Source: Streptomyces cinnamoneus (GTDB taxonomy: Bacteria > Actinomycetota > Actinomycetes > Streptomycetales > Streptomycetaceae). Taken from it: a stretch of DNA of 64,000 nt. The notes under the pieces are model-generated. The model searched no databases. It was given only the letters and a program-made list of their open reading frames with translations, and had not been told where the DNA came from. Below, one piece after another: positions 27,434 to 36,333 of the stretch (position 1 is the stretch's first letter; the number at the start of each line of letters is the position of its first letter). The position numbers and the translations under genes are program-made. The stretch spans positions 2,658,501 to 2,722,500 of the forward strand of contig NZ_PKFQ01000001.1 of NCBI RefSeq assembly GCF_002939475.1, in the 5' to 3' direction.

Positions 27434-28612
27434 CTAACGGTCCGTCTCCTCGAAGAGCGCCTCCCAGCGGTCCAGGACCGCCGGCAGCGCCAGCGGCGCG
27501 ACATGGGTGCGCGCCGCCCGGCCGTAGCGCTCGCGCAGCGCCGGGTCCCCCATCAGCTCCTCCAGCGCGACCGCGAACGCCGCGGTGTCGCCGTACGGCA
27601 CGAGCGTGCCCGTGCGCCCGTGGCCGACCAGCTCGCGCACCCCGCCCGACAGGTCGAAGGCGACGCTGGGCACCCCGGCGGCGGATGCCTCCGCGAGGGC
27701 CATGGGGCGCCCCTCGCACTCGCTGGTGAGCGCCACCACGGACAGCTCGCGGTAGGCCGCGGCCATGTCGCGGACGCTGCCCCGGAAACGGACGCGGTCG
27801 CCGACGCCCAGGCGGGCCGCCCGCTCCCGCAGCCCCGCCTCCTCCGGTCCGTCGCCGAACAGGTGCAGCTCCCAGCCGGGGTGCCGGGCGGCGGCGGTGG
27901 CGAAGGCGTCGATCAGCCGGTCCAGCCGCTTGACGTGGTCCAGCCGTCCCACCGCGCCCACGCGGCGGGTGTCCAGGGGGGCCGCGGCGGAGGGCGAGAA
28001 GGGCACGGGGTTGGGCATCGCCCCGGCGTTGGGCAGTCGTCTGCGGCGGAACTCGGCCGCGTCCGCCTCGCTGAGGAAGAGCGCCTTGTCCAGCGCCGGG
28101 TAGTGGCGCAGGATCAGCTGGAGGTTGACGGAGTGGCAGGCCTGGTGGAACGACTCGTGGTACTGCCCGATGGCCTTCAGGTGGGGTGGCCGGGGCACCG
28201 GTTCCAGCCAGACCGCGGCCCAGGGCGAGCCGACGACCAGGTGGGCCCGCCGCCCGCGGGGCACCGCGGCGAGCCTGCGGGCCAGCAGCCCACGGGCCCG
28301 CCCCCGCTGGGCCCGCCGGGCGCGGGCCTCGCGCAGCCGGGCCGGGCCGAAGCGCTCGGCGAGCGAGGCCGCCTCGGGGACGGGCGTGGCGGGCGTGGGG
28401 TAGAGCGTGGTGTGCCGGTAGGCCGGGTCGGCGGTGTAGGAGTGGGGCTCGGGGCTGGGCCGGATACCGATCAGCTCGACGTCGTGCCCCCGTTCGGCGA
28501 AGCCCTGGGCGAGGGTGTGCAGGACCCGCTGCGAGCCGCCCATCGAGTCGACATCGATGCCGACGAGGAAGAGGCTGCGCGGGCCCGCCGGGTGGCCGGC
28601 CGGAGGCGTCAT
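27434..28612 (-). CDS. GT4-type glycosyltransferase
   Basis: This 392-aa glycosyltransferase has the GT-B fold. The N-terminal domain starts LFLVGIDVDSMGGSQRVLHTLAQGFAERGHDVELIGI; the C-terminal nucleotide-sugar-binding domain has VGRLDHVKRLDRLIDAFA, LHLFGDGPEEAGLRE and the E-x7-E motif ECEGRPMALAEASAAG. Its ATG overlaps the stop of the upstream GT2-TagF gene (ATGA), so it is the last cistron of the glycan operon. It probably adds a sugar to the polymer or linkage unit. Acceptor and donor are unknown. Confidence 0.9.
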   Translation of the reverse strand: MTPPAGHPAGPRSLFLVGIDVDSMGGSQRVLHTLAQGFAERGHDVELIGIRPSPEPHSYTADPAYRHTTLYPTPATPVPEAASLAERFGPARLREARARRAQRGRARGLLARRLAAVPRGRRAHLVVGSPWAAVWLEPVPRPPHLKAIGQYHESFHQACHSVNLQLILRHYPALDKALFLSEADAAEFRRRRLPNAGAMPNPVPFSPSAAAPLDTRRVGAVGRLDHVKRLDRLIDAFATAAARHPGWELHLFGDGPEEAGLRERAARLGVGDRVRFRGSVRDMAAAYRELSVVALTSECEGRPMALAEASAAGVPSVAFDLSGGVRELVGHGRTGTLVPYGDTAAFAVALEELMGDPALRERYGRAARTHVAPLALPAVLDRWEALFEETDR

Positions 28613-31443
28613 CGTGCGCTCCCTTCGAAGAAGAGGTCGACCACGGCCTTGCTGGCCCGCCCGGTCTCCAGGGCGTTGAACCGGGCCTGGAAGTGGGCGT
28701 AGGCCCCGGCCCACCGCTCGCGCACCCCGTCCAGGTCCTTCAGGGCGGCGATCAGTTCGGCGCCGGTGGCGAGCATCGGGCCGGGGGCGATGTCGGGCAG
28801 GTCGTAGTAGGTGCCACGGGCGAGGGAGCGGTAGTCGGCGTAGTCGTCGGTGTAGAGCAGGATGGGGCGGCCCAGGTTGGCGTAGTCGAACATCACCGAC
28901 GAGTAGTCCGTGAGCAGCGCGTCCGAGGCGAGCAGCAGGTCGTTGAGGTCGGTGAAGTCGCGCCCGTCGCGCAGCGCGTGGCCCAGCTCGCGCGGCACGG
29001 TGAACCGTTCGTAGTAGTGCGGGCGGACCACGACCGTCCACTCCTCGCCCACGGCGCGCACCAGCTCCGCCAGGTCCACCCGGACGGACTCGCCGCTGCC
29101 GCGCGCCCCGTCGCGGAAGGTGGGGGCGTAGAGCAGCATCTTGCGGCCGTCGGGGATCTGGAGCCGCTCGCGGGCGGCGGCGGCGCGGTCGCGCTGCTCG
29201 GGGTCGTTCCACCGCACGAGCACGTCGTTGCGGGGCAGCCCGGTGCGGAGCAGCTCCGCGCTGTACTCGTTGGCCCGCACGAAGGTGCGTTCGAACTCCA
29301 TGCTGGGTGCGATCAGCGCGTCCCAGCGGGCGACCGCGGCGCGGTGCTGCCGCTGCCGTTCTGCGCTCGCGAGCCGCAGTTCGGGGACGTCGAAGCCCAT
29401 GTACTTGAACGCCTGGCCGTGCCAGGTCTGGAGGTAGCGGGTGCCGGGGTGCTTGGGGAAGTGCAGGGGGAAGCCGTGGGAGTCCACCCAGTAGCGCGCC
29501 CGGGCGATCGTGCGGACGTACTCCCAGCTGCCCCTTCTCACCAGCTCGACGTCCTCGGGGTAGGAGGCGGGGCTGCCGGTGTAGGACCACACGGCTCGCA
29601 GGGGGAGCCGACGGCGCCGCAGTTCCTCGTAGACGTAGCGGGGGCTGTCGGCGTAACCGCGCCCTTCCAGGGCTTCGAAGACGACCAGGCCGTCGTCGAC
29701 GGGCAGCTTCTGGAGCTCGTGGCAGGCGAGGGCCTTGGCCCGGGCGCCGGTGGCCCGGCGCACGACCCTGCGCGCGGGGGCAAGGCGGGGGGCCAGGACT
29801 TCGGCCCCGGCGAGCACGCCCGCGCGCTGCCAGGTGATCTCGAGCCGCCCGGCCCCCCGCCCCTCACAGCGGGCCCGCACCACGTGCCTCCCGACCCGGG
29901 CTCGCAGCGTCGGCGCGTCAGCGGCGACCAGCAGCGGATCGGTGCGGGTGGCGCCCAGCCGGCCGAGGACGACCACGGGGTGGCGCCGGCCCGTGAACCC
30001 CTTGGCTCCCAGGGGCACCCGGCCGAGGTCGAGGTCGATCGACGCCGTGCGGACCTCGGCCCCCTCGTCGGCCGCCGCGTAGCGAAAGGGGACGGTGAGG
30101 GGCGCCCCCGAGGCGGCCAGCCGCAGCTCCGCGGTGTCCGGCGCGCCCCCCGTCAGCAGCCGGCAGGGGTCGTAGGTGCGCAGGCGGATCCGCAGGACCG
30201 GTCCGGTGGGCTCCAGCAGCTCCGCCTCGTGCCGCAGGGGCCCGCCCGTGAAGGGCTGTTCGTCCAGCCGCCACGCGCTGACGTCCAGGGCGTCGGCGGC
30301 CTCTTCGTCCTGCGGCAGGGTGCGTCCCCAGTACGTACGGCCCGAGCCGTCCCGCACCACGTGACGGGGGGCGAGCAGCGGTCTGTCGAGGGTGCGCGCG
30401 CACTCGGCGGCCTCCGCGAGCCGCCCGGCCTGCAGCAAGTACTGACAGACGCGCTGCTCGCGCGGGACGGCCGCGAGGGCCGCGGGGTTCATGGCGTCCA
30501 GATAGGGGACGACGGTGGCGGCGAACTCCCGGGCCCACCGCTCGCTTTGGAAGGGCAGGTCGCCGAGGTGGAGTCGCAGGTCGTGGCCGAGGAACTTCGC
30601 GTCCTTCGCCGGCCTCAGGTCGGCGTTGCCCGACTCCTCCAGGAAGGCGTCGACCCGCCGGGCCACGGCGATGCGGTCCGCCACGTTCTGCATCCGGTGC
30701 CGGCTGGAGGAGATGGACGGGCCGTGGGCGGGATCCCCGGCGAGCCGCCAGGTGTAGACCGGCCAGGGTACGACGGCGAAGGACCGCGCGAGCGTGAGGA
30801 CCTGGGCGGTGAAGAGCTGGTCCTCGTAGTGCACGTCCTCGGGGAAACGCAGGTTGTGGCGGGCGAGGAAGTCCGCGCGGTAGAGCTTGTTGGTGGAGAG
30901 GTGGTCGACGAAGAACTCGGGCACGGCGCGGACACCGTCGACCAGGCGGACGTCCTCGAAGAGCCCGGGATACCACAGGCCTGTGGCGCCGGTCTCCTCG
31001 AAGAGGCGGGTGACCTCGCCGGTGACGAAGTCGGCGCCCGTCTTCTCGGCGGTCAGCAGCAGCGACTTGCAGGCGTGGTAGGGCAGTTCGTCGTCGCTGT
31101 CGAGGAACATGAGGTGCGGCGCGCGGGCGGCGTCGACGCCGGCGTTGCGCGGGGCACCGCAGCCGCCGCTGTTGGCCGGCAGCCGCAGCCCGCGCACCCG
31201 GGGATCAGCGGCGGCGAGCTCCCGGACGACCGCGGGCGTGCCGTCCGTGGAACAGTCGTCCACGATGAGCAGTTCGAGGTTGCGCAGCGACTGCCCGAGG
31301 ACCGACCGCGCGGCACGCGGCAGGCGCTCGGCGTCGTTGTAGACGATCAGGACCACGCTCACATCGGGGGCGGGGGCCGGAACGGGCACGGCACCGGACG
31401 CGGCAGCCGGCTCCGGAGCGGACTGGGGAGGGGAAGCGGACAT
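28609..31443 (-). CDS. Bifunctional GT2 / TagF-like polyol-phosphate transferase
   Basis: This 944-aa fusion starts at ATG 31443 with SD GAGGTG. Residues about 27-330 are a GT-A glycosyltransferase (VSVVLIVYND, IVDDCSTDGT, NSGGCGAPRNAG, FLDSDDELP). A linker of about 230 residues follows with beta-rich character. Residues about 570-940 match the CDP-glycerol:polyglycerophosphate transferase (TagF) family: VFEALEGRGYADSPRYV, TWHGQAFKYMG, LLYAPTFRDG, DLNDLLLASDALLTDYSSVMFDY. The TagF domain would move glycerol- or ribitol-phosphate from a CDP carrier to a teichoic-acid-like chain, and the GT2 domain would decorate or build the repeat. No CDP-polyol synthase is in the window. Confidence 0.9.
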   Translation of the reverse strand: MSASPPQSAPEPAAASGAVPVPAPAPDVSVVLIVYNDAERLPRAARSVLGQSLRNLELLIVDDCSTDGTPAVVRELAAADPRVRGLRLPANSGGCGAPRNAGVDAARAPHLMFLDSDDELPYHACKSLLLTAEKTGADFVTGEVTRLFEETGATGLWYPGLFEDVRLVDGVRAVPEFFVDHLSTNKLYRADFLARHNLRFPEDVHYEDQLFTAQVLTLARSFAVVPWPVYTWRLAGDPAHGPSISSSRHRMQNVADRIAVARRVDAFLEESGNADLRPAKDAKFLGHDLRLHLGDLPFQSERWAREFAATVVPYLDAMNPAALAAVPREQRVCQYLLQAGRLAEAAECARTLDRPLLAPRHVVRDGSGRTYWGRTLPQDEEAADALDVSAWRLDEQPFTGGPLRHEAELLEPTGPVLRIRLRTYDPCRLLTGGAPDTAELRLAASGAPLTVPFRYAAADEGAEVRTASIDLDLGRVPLGAKGFTGRRHPVVVLGRLGATRTDPLLVAADAPTLRARVGRHVVRARCEGRGAGRLEITWQRAGVLAGAEVLAPRLAPARRVVRRATGARAKALACHELQKLPVDDGLVVFEALEGRGYADSPRYVYEELRRRRLPLRAVWSYTGSPASYPEDVELVRRGSWEYVRTIARARYWVDSHGFPLHFPKHPGTRYLQTWHGQAFKYMGFDVPELRLASAERQRQHRAAVARWDALIAPSMEFERTFVRANEYSAELLRTGLPRNDVLVRWNDPEQRDRAAAARERLQIPDGRKMLLYAPTFRDGARGSGESVRVDLAELVRAVGEEWTVVVRPHYYERFTVPRELGHALRDGRDFTDLNDLLLASDALLTDYSSVMFDYANLGRPILLYTDDYADYRSLARGTYYDLPDIAPGPMLATGAELIAALKDLDGVRERWAGAYAHFQARFNALETGRASKAVVDLFFEGSAR

Positions 31444-31451
31444 GGGTCACC

Positions 31452-32702
31452 TCACTTCGGACTCGGCCGGGGCTCAAACTCACTACAAAGAGAGTAGGCA
31501 CCACCACTGACAGTGACCGCCGTCGCGGCGGTGACCAGCCCGTTGGTCCCGTGCGGGACCCGCCGCCGCCACGCCGCCAGCGCCAGCGCCGCCGCCAGCC
31601 CGCCGAACATCACGACGTCCTTGAACGCGTGGCGCTGCGCCGATTCCAGCCCCGGCCACGGCACCCCGCCCAGCTGCGGCACCAGCGGCATCCAGAACCA
31701 CACCGACCGCGCGGCCGCGCCCCGCGCCACCGCCGACGCCGTCAGCGAAGGCACCACCACCAGCGCGTAGTTCATGAACGACGGGCGGAAGACCACGAAC
31801 GCCGCGAGCATCAGCAGCGACGCGCACTCCACCAGCCGCAGCCCCTCGTCACCCCCGCCCCGCCACCGCAGCCGCGCGCAGTACAGCACCGCCGTCGCCG
31901 CGGCCGTCGCCAGCGTGAAGGCCAGCGGCTGCGGCACCCCCACCCGGGGCAGGAAGGCCGGCCACGCGGCGTCGTAGGGCCGGGCGTACGCGTCCTGACC
32001 GTGCAGCAGGAAGGGCAGCGTCCGGGTGAAGAACAGGCCCGGTCGGGGCATCGCCGAGGCGGCGGCCAGGGACGCCGCCACCGGAATGCCCACCGCCCAC
32101 GCCAAGCCCCGCCACTGCCGCGCCAGGACGAACAGCAGCAACAGCGGCACCAGCATCGGCTTGAGGGCGATCGCCGCACCGGTCACCGCGCCCGCCGCGC
32201 CCCACCGTCCGTGCCGGGCCGCCAGCAGCGCCGCCGGGAAGGCGACCACCGAGGCGGCCGTCCAGTTGCCCAGGGTGGTCAGGCTGTGGAAGGGCAGGAA
32301 CAGTGCGAGCCCGACCGCCACGCCCGCCGCCAGCCGGCTGTCCGCCCGCACGCCGAAGATCCGCAGGGCCACCACCGCTCCCACGGCCACCAGCAGGCCG
32401 GTCACCACCGGGACGCCGTAGAAGAGCACCCGCTCGGAGCACAGCGTCTGCGGCAACGCGGCGAACACCGCGCCCGGCAGGTACAGGAACCGCTTGTCCG
32501 CGTACGGCGATCCGCCCTCCAGCAACGTCCGCGCCGCCCGCACGACGACCTCGTTATCAATACCCGTACGGGCCTTCTCGTACGACCGGATGGCACTCAG
32601 GGCGTAGACGAGCACCGCCGCACAGAGGACCGGACGTGGCGCACGGCCGTAGAGCCAGGGGGTGAAGCCGGGGCGGGGGCCGGAGGCCGGGGACGTGCTC
32701 AC
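31452..32702 (-). CDS. GT87-like membrane mannosyl/arabinosyltransferase
   Basis: This is a 416-aa polytopic protein with about ten TM helices. The early loop ARTGIDNEVVVRAARTLLEGGSPYADKRFLYLPG, with an acidic residue followed by SPY and YLP, is characteristic of the GT87 (DUF2029) family, which uses polyprenol-phosphate mannose or arabinose on the outer face of the membrane. It starts at GTG 32702, overlapping the stop of the upstream gene by 4 nt, and ends 8 bp before the GT2-TagF gene, so it is a middle cistron of the operon. The donor may come from the DPM-like enzyme encoded two genes upstream. Confidence 0.82.
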   Translation of the reverse strand: MSTSPASGPRPGFTPWLYGRAPRPVLCAAVLVYALSAIRSYEKARTGIDNEVVVRAARTLLEGGSPYADKRFLYLPGAVFAALPQTLCSERVLFYGVPVVTGLLVAVGAVVALRIFGVRADSRLAAGVAVGLALFLPFHSLTTLGNWTAASVVAFPAALLAARHGRWGAAGAVTGAAIALKPMLVPLLLLFVLARQWRGLAWAVGIPVAASLAAASAMPRPGLFFTRTLPFLLHGQDAYARPYDAAWPAFLPRVGVPQPLAFTLATAAATAVLYCARLRWRGGGDEGLRLVECASLLMLAAFVVFRPSFMNYALVVVPSLTASAVARGAAARSVWFWMPLVPQLGGVPWPGLESAQRHAFKDVVMFGGLAAALALAAWRRRVPHGTNGLVTAATAVTVSGGAYSLCSEFEPRPSPK

Positions 32703-34216
32703 GGGCGGACGACCTCCAGCAGCGCGAGCCCACCGGGCCCTTCGGCCGCCCTCCTGAGCGCCGGGTCACCCGGCGGCAGACCGCCCCCGCCGCTCTTCTG
32801 CAGCACCCATCGCACGCTGTACTCCTTGAGGATGCCGAGCCGTTCGGCCCGGGAGGTGGCAGGGGAGAAGTAGCGCCGGGTCGCGTCGCGGCGGCGCTCC
32901 TCGTCGGGCAGAAAGAGATCGGGGTAGGCAGGGGCCACGGTGTACGGGCCGTAGGCCGGGAGGGCGCGCAGGGCGTGGTAGTCGTCCGTCATCACCGTCG
33001 CCCCCTTGGGCACCCGCCGCGCGGCCCAGCCGAACCCCGGCCACAGGCCGATGACCCGCGCGTCGCGCAGCACGGGCGGGACGGCGTCCCTGCGCAGGAC
33101 GTACGAGAGCACGCCGGCCTGCGCCCACGCCCCGGCCAGCAGGGCGGCGGCCGTCACCGCCGGCAGCGCGCGCCGCAGCCGCCCGCCCCGGTCCCGCAAG
33201 GGCGGCGGGAGGGCCTCCGCCGTCTCGACGGCCAGCGCGAGTTGCGCGGGGAGGAGCATGGCGGGCAGCACGCGCCCCCAGGCGTAGTGGCCGCTCAGGC
33301 CGCCCGCGGCGAAGACGGCGGCCCCGAGCAGGAAGAGCAGCCCCAGGGGGTCGCGGCCGTCGCGCCGCAGCCGCGCCCCCAGGGCCACCACGCCCAGCGC
33401 CGTCAGGCAGAACCTCCCGGCGAGACCGCCGTAGAGCGGCGCGTGGATGGCGTCCAGGCCGCCTCCGCCCAGCAGGGCGGGGAAGAAGTAGTACGGCCAG
33501 CACAGCGGCAGCGCCAGGGCCAGGCCGCCCCCGGCGGCGAGCCTGCGCCGCACCGCCCGGCCGGGCCGCGCCTGCGGGACCAGCGCCACTGCTCCCAGCA
33601 CCACGACGGCCCCCGTGAAGGGGTGGCTCAGCATCACCGTCGCCAGCAGCACCCCCAGCCCCAGGAAGCGGGCCGTCCCCCAGTCCCGGGCCAGCGCCAC
33701 GCGCAGCAGCGCCCACAGGTGGAAGCCGAGCCCGAGGGCGAAGGTGCTCGGATAGGCGAGGGTCAGACTGAGCGACGTCAGGCCCGGCACCCCGCTCCAC
33801 GCGAACAGCCGCACGCCGTACAGCAGCAGGACGCACAGCAGCGCGAGCGGCACGGCCGTGCGCCGGGGCGTGAGCGTACGGACGTACGCGGCGATGCCCG
33901 TGACCAGCAGGAGGAGCCCGGCGAGCCCGGCCAGCCGCAGCACGCCGAACGTGCCCCAGCCCGCCACCGCCCCGGTCAGCGCGAGCAGGAGCGTCCACGG
34001 CGAGTAGTAGGGGCTGGGGGTGTCCGCGTCGACCAGGGGGTTGCCCGGGTGGAACGGGTCGGCGCGCAGGCGTTCCAGGACCGCGCCGTGCATGCCCAGG
34101 TCACCGGACCAGGGCAGCCGCACCACCATGAGCAGCAACAGGGCTGCCGCCAGCAGGGCGGCGACGGCGGCCGCCCGGTGCGGGAGGCGCGCCCTGAAGG
34201 CCACGGCCGGGCTCAC
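32699..34216 (-). CDS. Polytopic membrane protein, probable GT-C glycosyltransferase
   Basis: This 505-aa protein has at least ten TM helices, beginning AAVAALLAAALLLLMVVRL. The first extracytoplasmic loop carries GDLGMHGAVLERLRADPFHPGNPLVDADTPSPYYSPW; acidic residues and the SPYYSPW motif fit the GT-C type. The C-terminal soluble part (MTDDYHALRALPAYGPYTVAPAYPD onward) would face outside. It starts at GTG 34216, 6 nt after the DPM-like gene, and its end overlaps the GT87 gene. I cannot name a substrate; a role as sugar transferase or polymer ligase in the same pathway is inferred. Confidence 0.72.
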   Translation of the reverse strand: MSPAVAFRARLPHRAAAVAALLAAALLLLMVVRLPWSGDLGMHGAVLERLRADPFHPGNPLVDADTPSPYYSPWTLLLALTGAVAGWGTFGVLRLAGLAGLLLLVTGIAAYVRTLTPRRTAVPLALLCVLLLYGVRLFAWSGVPGLTSLSLTLAYPSTFALGLGFHLWALLRVALARDWGTARFLGLGVLLATVMLSHPFTGAVVVLGAVALVPQARPGRAVRRRLAAGGGLALALPLCWPYYFFPALLGGGGLDAIHAPLYGGLAGRFCLTALGVVALGARLRRDGRDPLGLLFLLGAAVFAAGGLSGHYAWGRVLPAMLLPAQLALAVETAEALPPPLRDRGGRLRRALPAVTAAALLAGAWAQAGVLSYVLRRDAVPPVLRDARVIGLWPGFGWAARRVPKGATVMTDDYHALRALPAYGPYTVAPAYPDLFLPDEERRRDATRRYFSPATSRAERLGILKEYSVRWVLQKSGGGGLPPGDPALRRAAEGPGGLALLEVVRP

Positions 34217-34222
34217 GACGGG

Positions 34223-35062
34223 TCAGCGGCCGGGGGCGCGGCGGGGAGCGCGGGCGGCGCGAAGGGCCTTGGACCGCAGCCGCCAGGGCATGGCCACGGA
34301 TTCGAGCTGGACCGTCAGGTCCATCTTCGACTCCCCGACCGTACGGTCCTCGAAGTGGATCGGCACCTCCATGACCGTCAGGCCGGAGCGCAGGGCGCGG
34401 TACTTCGTCTCGACCTGGAAGCTGTAGCCGGCGCTGTCGACGGAGGACAGGTCGAGGCGGCGCAGGGCGTCCGCGCTCCACAGGTTGAAGCCGCCGGTGA
34501 TGTCGCGGACGCGGGTGCCGAGGATGCCGCTGGCGTAGGCGTTGGCCCAGCGGGAGAGCAGCTTGCGGTGGGCCTTCCAGGCGTCGGAGAGGGTGCCGCC
34601 GGGCACGTAGCGGCTGCCGACGACGACGTCCGCGCCGGTGGCGAGGGCGACACCCAGCATTTCGGCGATCTTGTCGGCGGGGTGGCTGCCGTCGGCGTCC
34701 ATCTGGAGGACGTAGCGGGCCCCCTCGTCGACGGCGCGCTCCATGCCGGCCGCGTACGCGCGGCCGAGGCCGGCCTTGGCGGTGCGGTGCAGCACGCCCA
34801 TGCGGACGCGGCCCGGCTCGTCGGCCTCGCCCGGTTCGTTGTACTTCTCGGCCAGTTGTTCGGCGACGGTGCCGGTGCCGTCGGGGCTGTTGTCGTCGAC
34901 GACCAGGAGCCGCAGCCCTTCGAGGGGCAGGGCCATGAGCGTCTCGGCCATGGTGGGCAGGTTGGCCGCCTCGTTGTAGGTGGGCATCACCACGGTCAGG
35001 GGGATGCGGCCCCACTCGGCGGGGAGCGGTGTCGCGGCGGCGGGGGTGCGCGGAGCGCTCAT
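34223..35062 (-). CDS. Polyprenol-phosphate mannosyltransferase (DPM1-like GT2)
   Basis: This is a 279-aa GT-A enzyme that would move mannose from GDP-mannose to polyprenol phosphate. Motifs: VVMPTYNEAANLPTM, VVDDNSPDGTG, LGRAYAAGMERA, and the metal site QMDADGSHP; VGSRYVPGG and the amphipathic C-terminal part with VMEVPIHFEDRTVGESKM are typical of dolichol-phosphate mannose synthases. It lacks TM helices, so it is the cytosolic type. ATG 35062 has SD GAGGACC. It is 38 bp downstream of the sugar nucleotidyltransferase gene, which fits one pathway: make GDP-mannose, load the lipid, then feed the GT-C enzymes downstream. Confidence 0.9.
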   Translation of the reverse strand: MSAPRTPAAATPLPAEWGRIPLTVVMPTYNEAANLPTMAETLMALPLEGLRLLVVDDNSPDGTGTVAEQLAEKYNEPGEADEPGRVRMGVLHRTAKAGLGRAYAAGMERAVDEGARYVLQMDADGSHPADKIAEMLGVALATGADVVVGSRYVPGGTLSDAWKAHRKLLSRWANAYASGILGTRVRDITGGFNLWSADALRRLDLSSVDSAGYSFQVETKYRALRSGLTVMEVPIHFEDRTVGESKMDLTVQLESVAMPWRLRSKALRAARAPRRAPGR

Positions 35063-35100
35063 GGACAGGTCCTCATTCGGTCGGTGACGGACGGGAGCGT

Positions 35101-36180
35101 TCAGACGGCGGAGAAGCGGATGGCGGCATCCGGAATGGCCGTGCCGCACCAGATGCGGGCCCCTTCGCGCAGCTCATTGTCTGCGCCGATCTCCGCACGG
35201 TCACCGATCACCGCGCAGTCGATCACGGTGCGCGGCCCCACCCGGGCGGCGCTGCCGATCATGGAGGCGGTCACCCGCGCGCCGGCCTCGACGCGGGCGC
35301 CGTCCAGGACGACGGACCCCTCGACCACGGCTCCGGCGGCCACCCGTGCTCCCGCGCCGACGACCGTGCCGCCGCCGAGCCGGGCGCCGCCCTCGACGTG
35401 GGCGCCGGGCAGCACGAGGTACTCGCCGGGGTCGCCGGGGACGGCCGGGGAGTGCACGATGCCGCGCACGAGGTCGGCGGAGGCCTGGACGAAGGACGCG
35501 GGGCGGCCCAGGTCCAGCCAGTACGAGGCGTCGACGACGCCGTGCAGCAGGGCGTCGGCGTCCAGCAGCGCGGGGAAGGTCTCGCGCTCGACGGAGACCG
35601 GCCGGCCGGCGGGGATCGCGTCGATCACCTCGCGCCGGAAGACGTAGCACCCGGCGTTGACCTGGTCGGTGACGATCTCCTCCGGGCGGCGGGGCTTCTC
35701 GGTGAAGGCGAGGACCCGGCCGTCGCCATCGGTGGGCACCAGGCCGAACGCCCGCGGGTCGGCCACCCGGGTCAGGTGCAGCGTCACATCGGCCTGCACC
35801 CGCTCGTGCCGCCGCAGCAGCCCACGGATGTCGAGCCCGGTGAGGATGTCGCCGTTGAAGACCAGAACGGGCTCACCCGGCCGGGCCGCGAGGGCGCGCG
35901 CGGCGTGGCGGATGGCGCCGCCGGTGCCCAGCGGCTCGCTCTCGTGGACGTAGGTCAGCCGGAGTCCGTGGGCGGATCCGTCGCCGAAGTAGGGCTCGAA
36001 GACCTCGGCGAGGTAGGAGGTGGCCAGGACGACGTGGTCGACGCCGGCGGCTCTGGCGCGGGCCAGCTGGTGGGCGATGAAGGGCACGCCGGCGGCCGGG
36101 ACCATCGGCTTCGGCGTGTTGATGGTCAGCGGCTGGAGCCGGGTGCCCTTGCCGCCGACCAGCAGTACCGCCTCTGTCAT
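35101..36180 (-). CDS. Sugar-1-phosphate nucleotidyltransferase (GDP-mannose pyrophosphorylase-like)
   Basis: This is a 359-aa enzyme that activates a sugar-1-phosphate with NTP, most likely mannose-1-phosphate with GTP. The N-terminal Rossmann-like domain has LVGGKGTRLQPLT (a G-x-G-T-R-L variant), TPKPMVP, VFNGDILTGLD, VNAGCYVF and YWLDLGRP. The C-terminal third is a left-handed beta-helix with hexapeptide repeats (GARLGGGTVVGAGARVAAGAVVEGSVVLDG), which often mediates oligomerisation. ATG 36180 follows GAGGAG. It is the first gene of the six-gene glycan operon and its promoter must lie in the AT-rich gap upstream. Confidence 0.9.
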   Translation of the reverse strand: MTEAVLLVGGKGTRLQPLTINTPKPMVPAAGVPFIAHQLARARAAGVDHVVLATSYLAEVFEPYFGDGSAHGLRLTYVHESEPLGTGGAIRHAARALAARPGEPVLVFNGDILTGLDIRGLLRRHERVQADVTLHLTRVADPRAFGLVPTDGDGRVLAFTEKPRRPEEIVTDQVNAGCYVFRREVIDAIPAGRPVSVERETFPALLDADALLHGVVDASYWLDLGRPASFVQASADLVRGIVHSPAVPGDPGEYLVLPGAHVEGGARLGGGTVVGAGARVAAGAVVEGSVVLDGARVEAGARVTASMIGSAARVGPRTVIDCAVIGDRAEIGADNELREGARIWCGTAIPDAAIRFSAV

Positions 36181-36333
36181 GCCAGCTCCTCGCCCGCTGT
36201 GGCCGCCTTGTCGCACTGCGTCATTTTTTGCGGCAATTTACACTACAATCTGTTGTCTACGTGAAATGTCCGCAACGCGTGGCGACCGTATCGGGAGATG
36301 GCCTTGCGACCGACGCAATCGAGGGGGAAGCGC
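36181..36333. promoter_or_regulatory. Divergent promoter region, glycan operon / gtrA-like gene
   Basis: The centre (36221-36270) is strikingly AT-rich for this genome, with a T6 tract and TACAAT (36244-36249) on the plus strand, a good -10 for the GtrA-like gene. No matching -35 is clear. Minus-strand promoters for the glycan operon must also be here. Confidence 0.45.
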
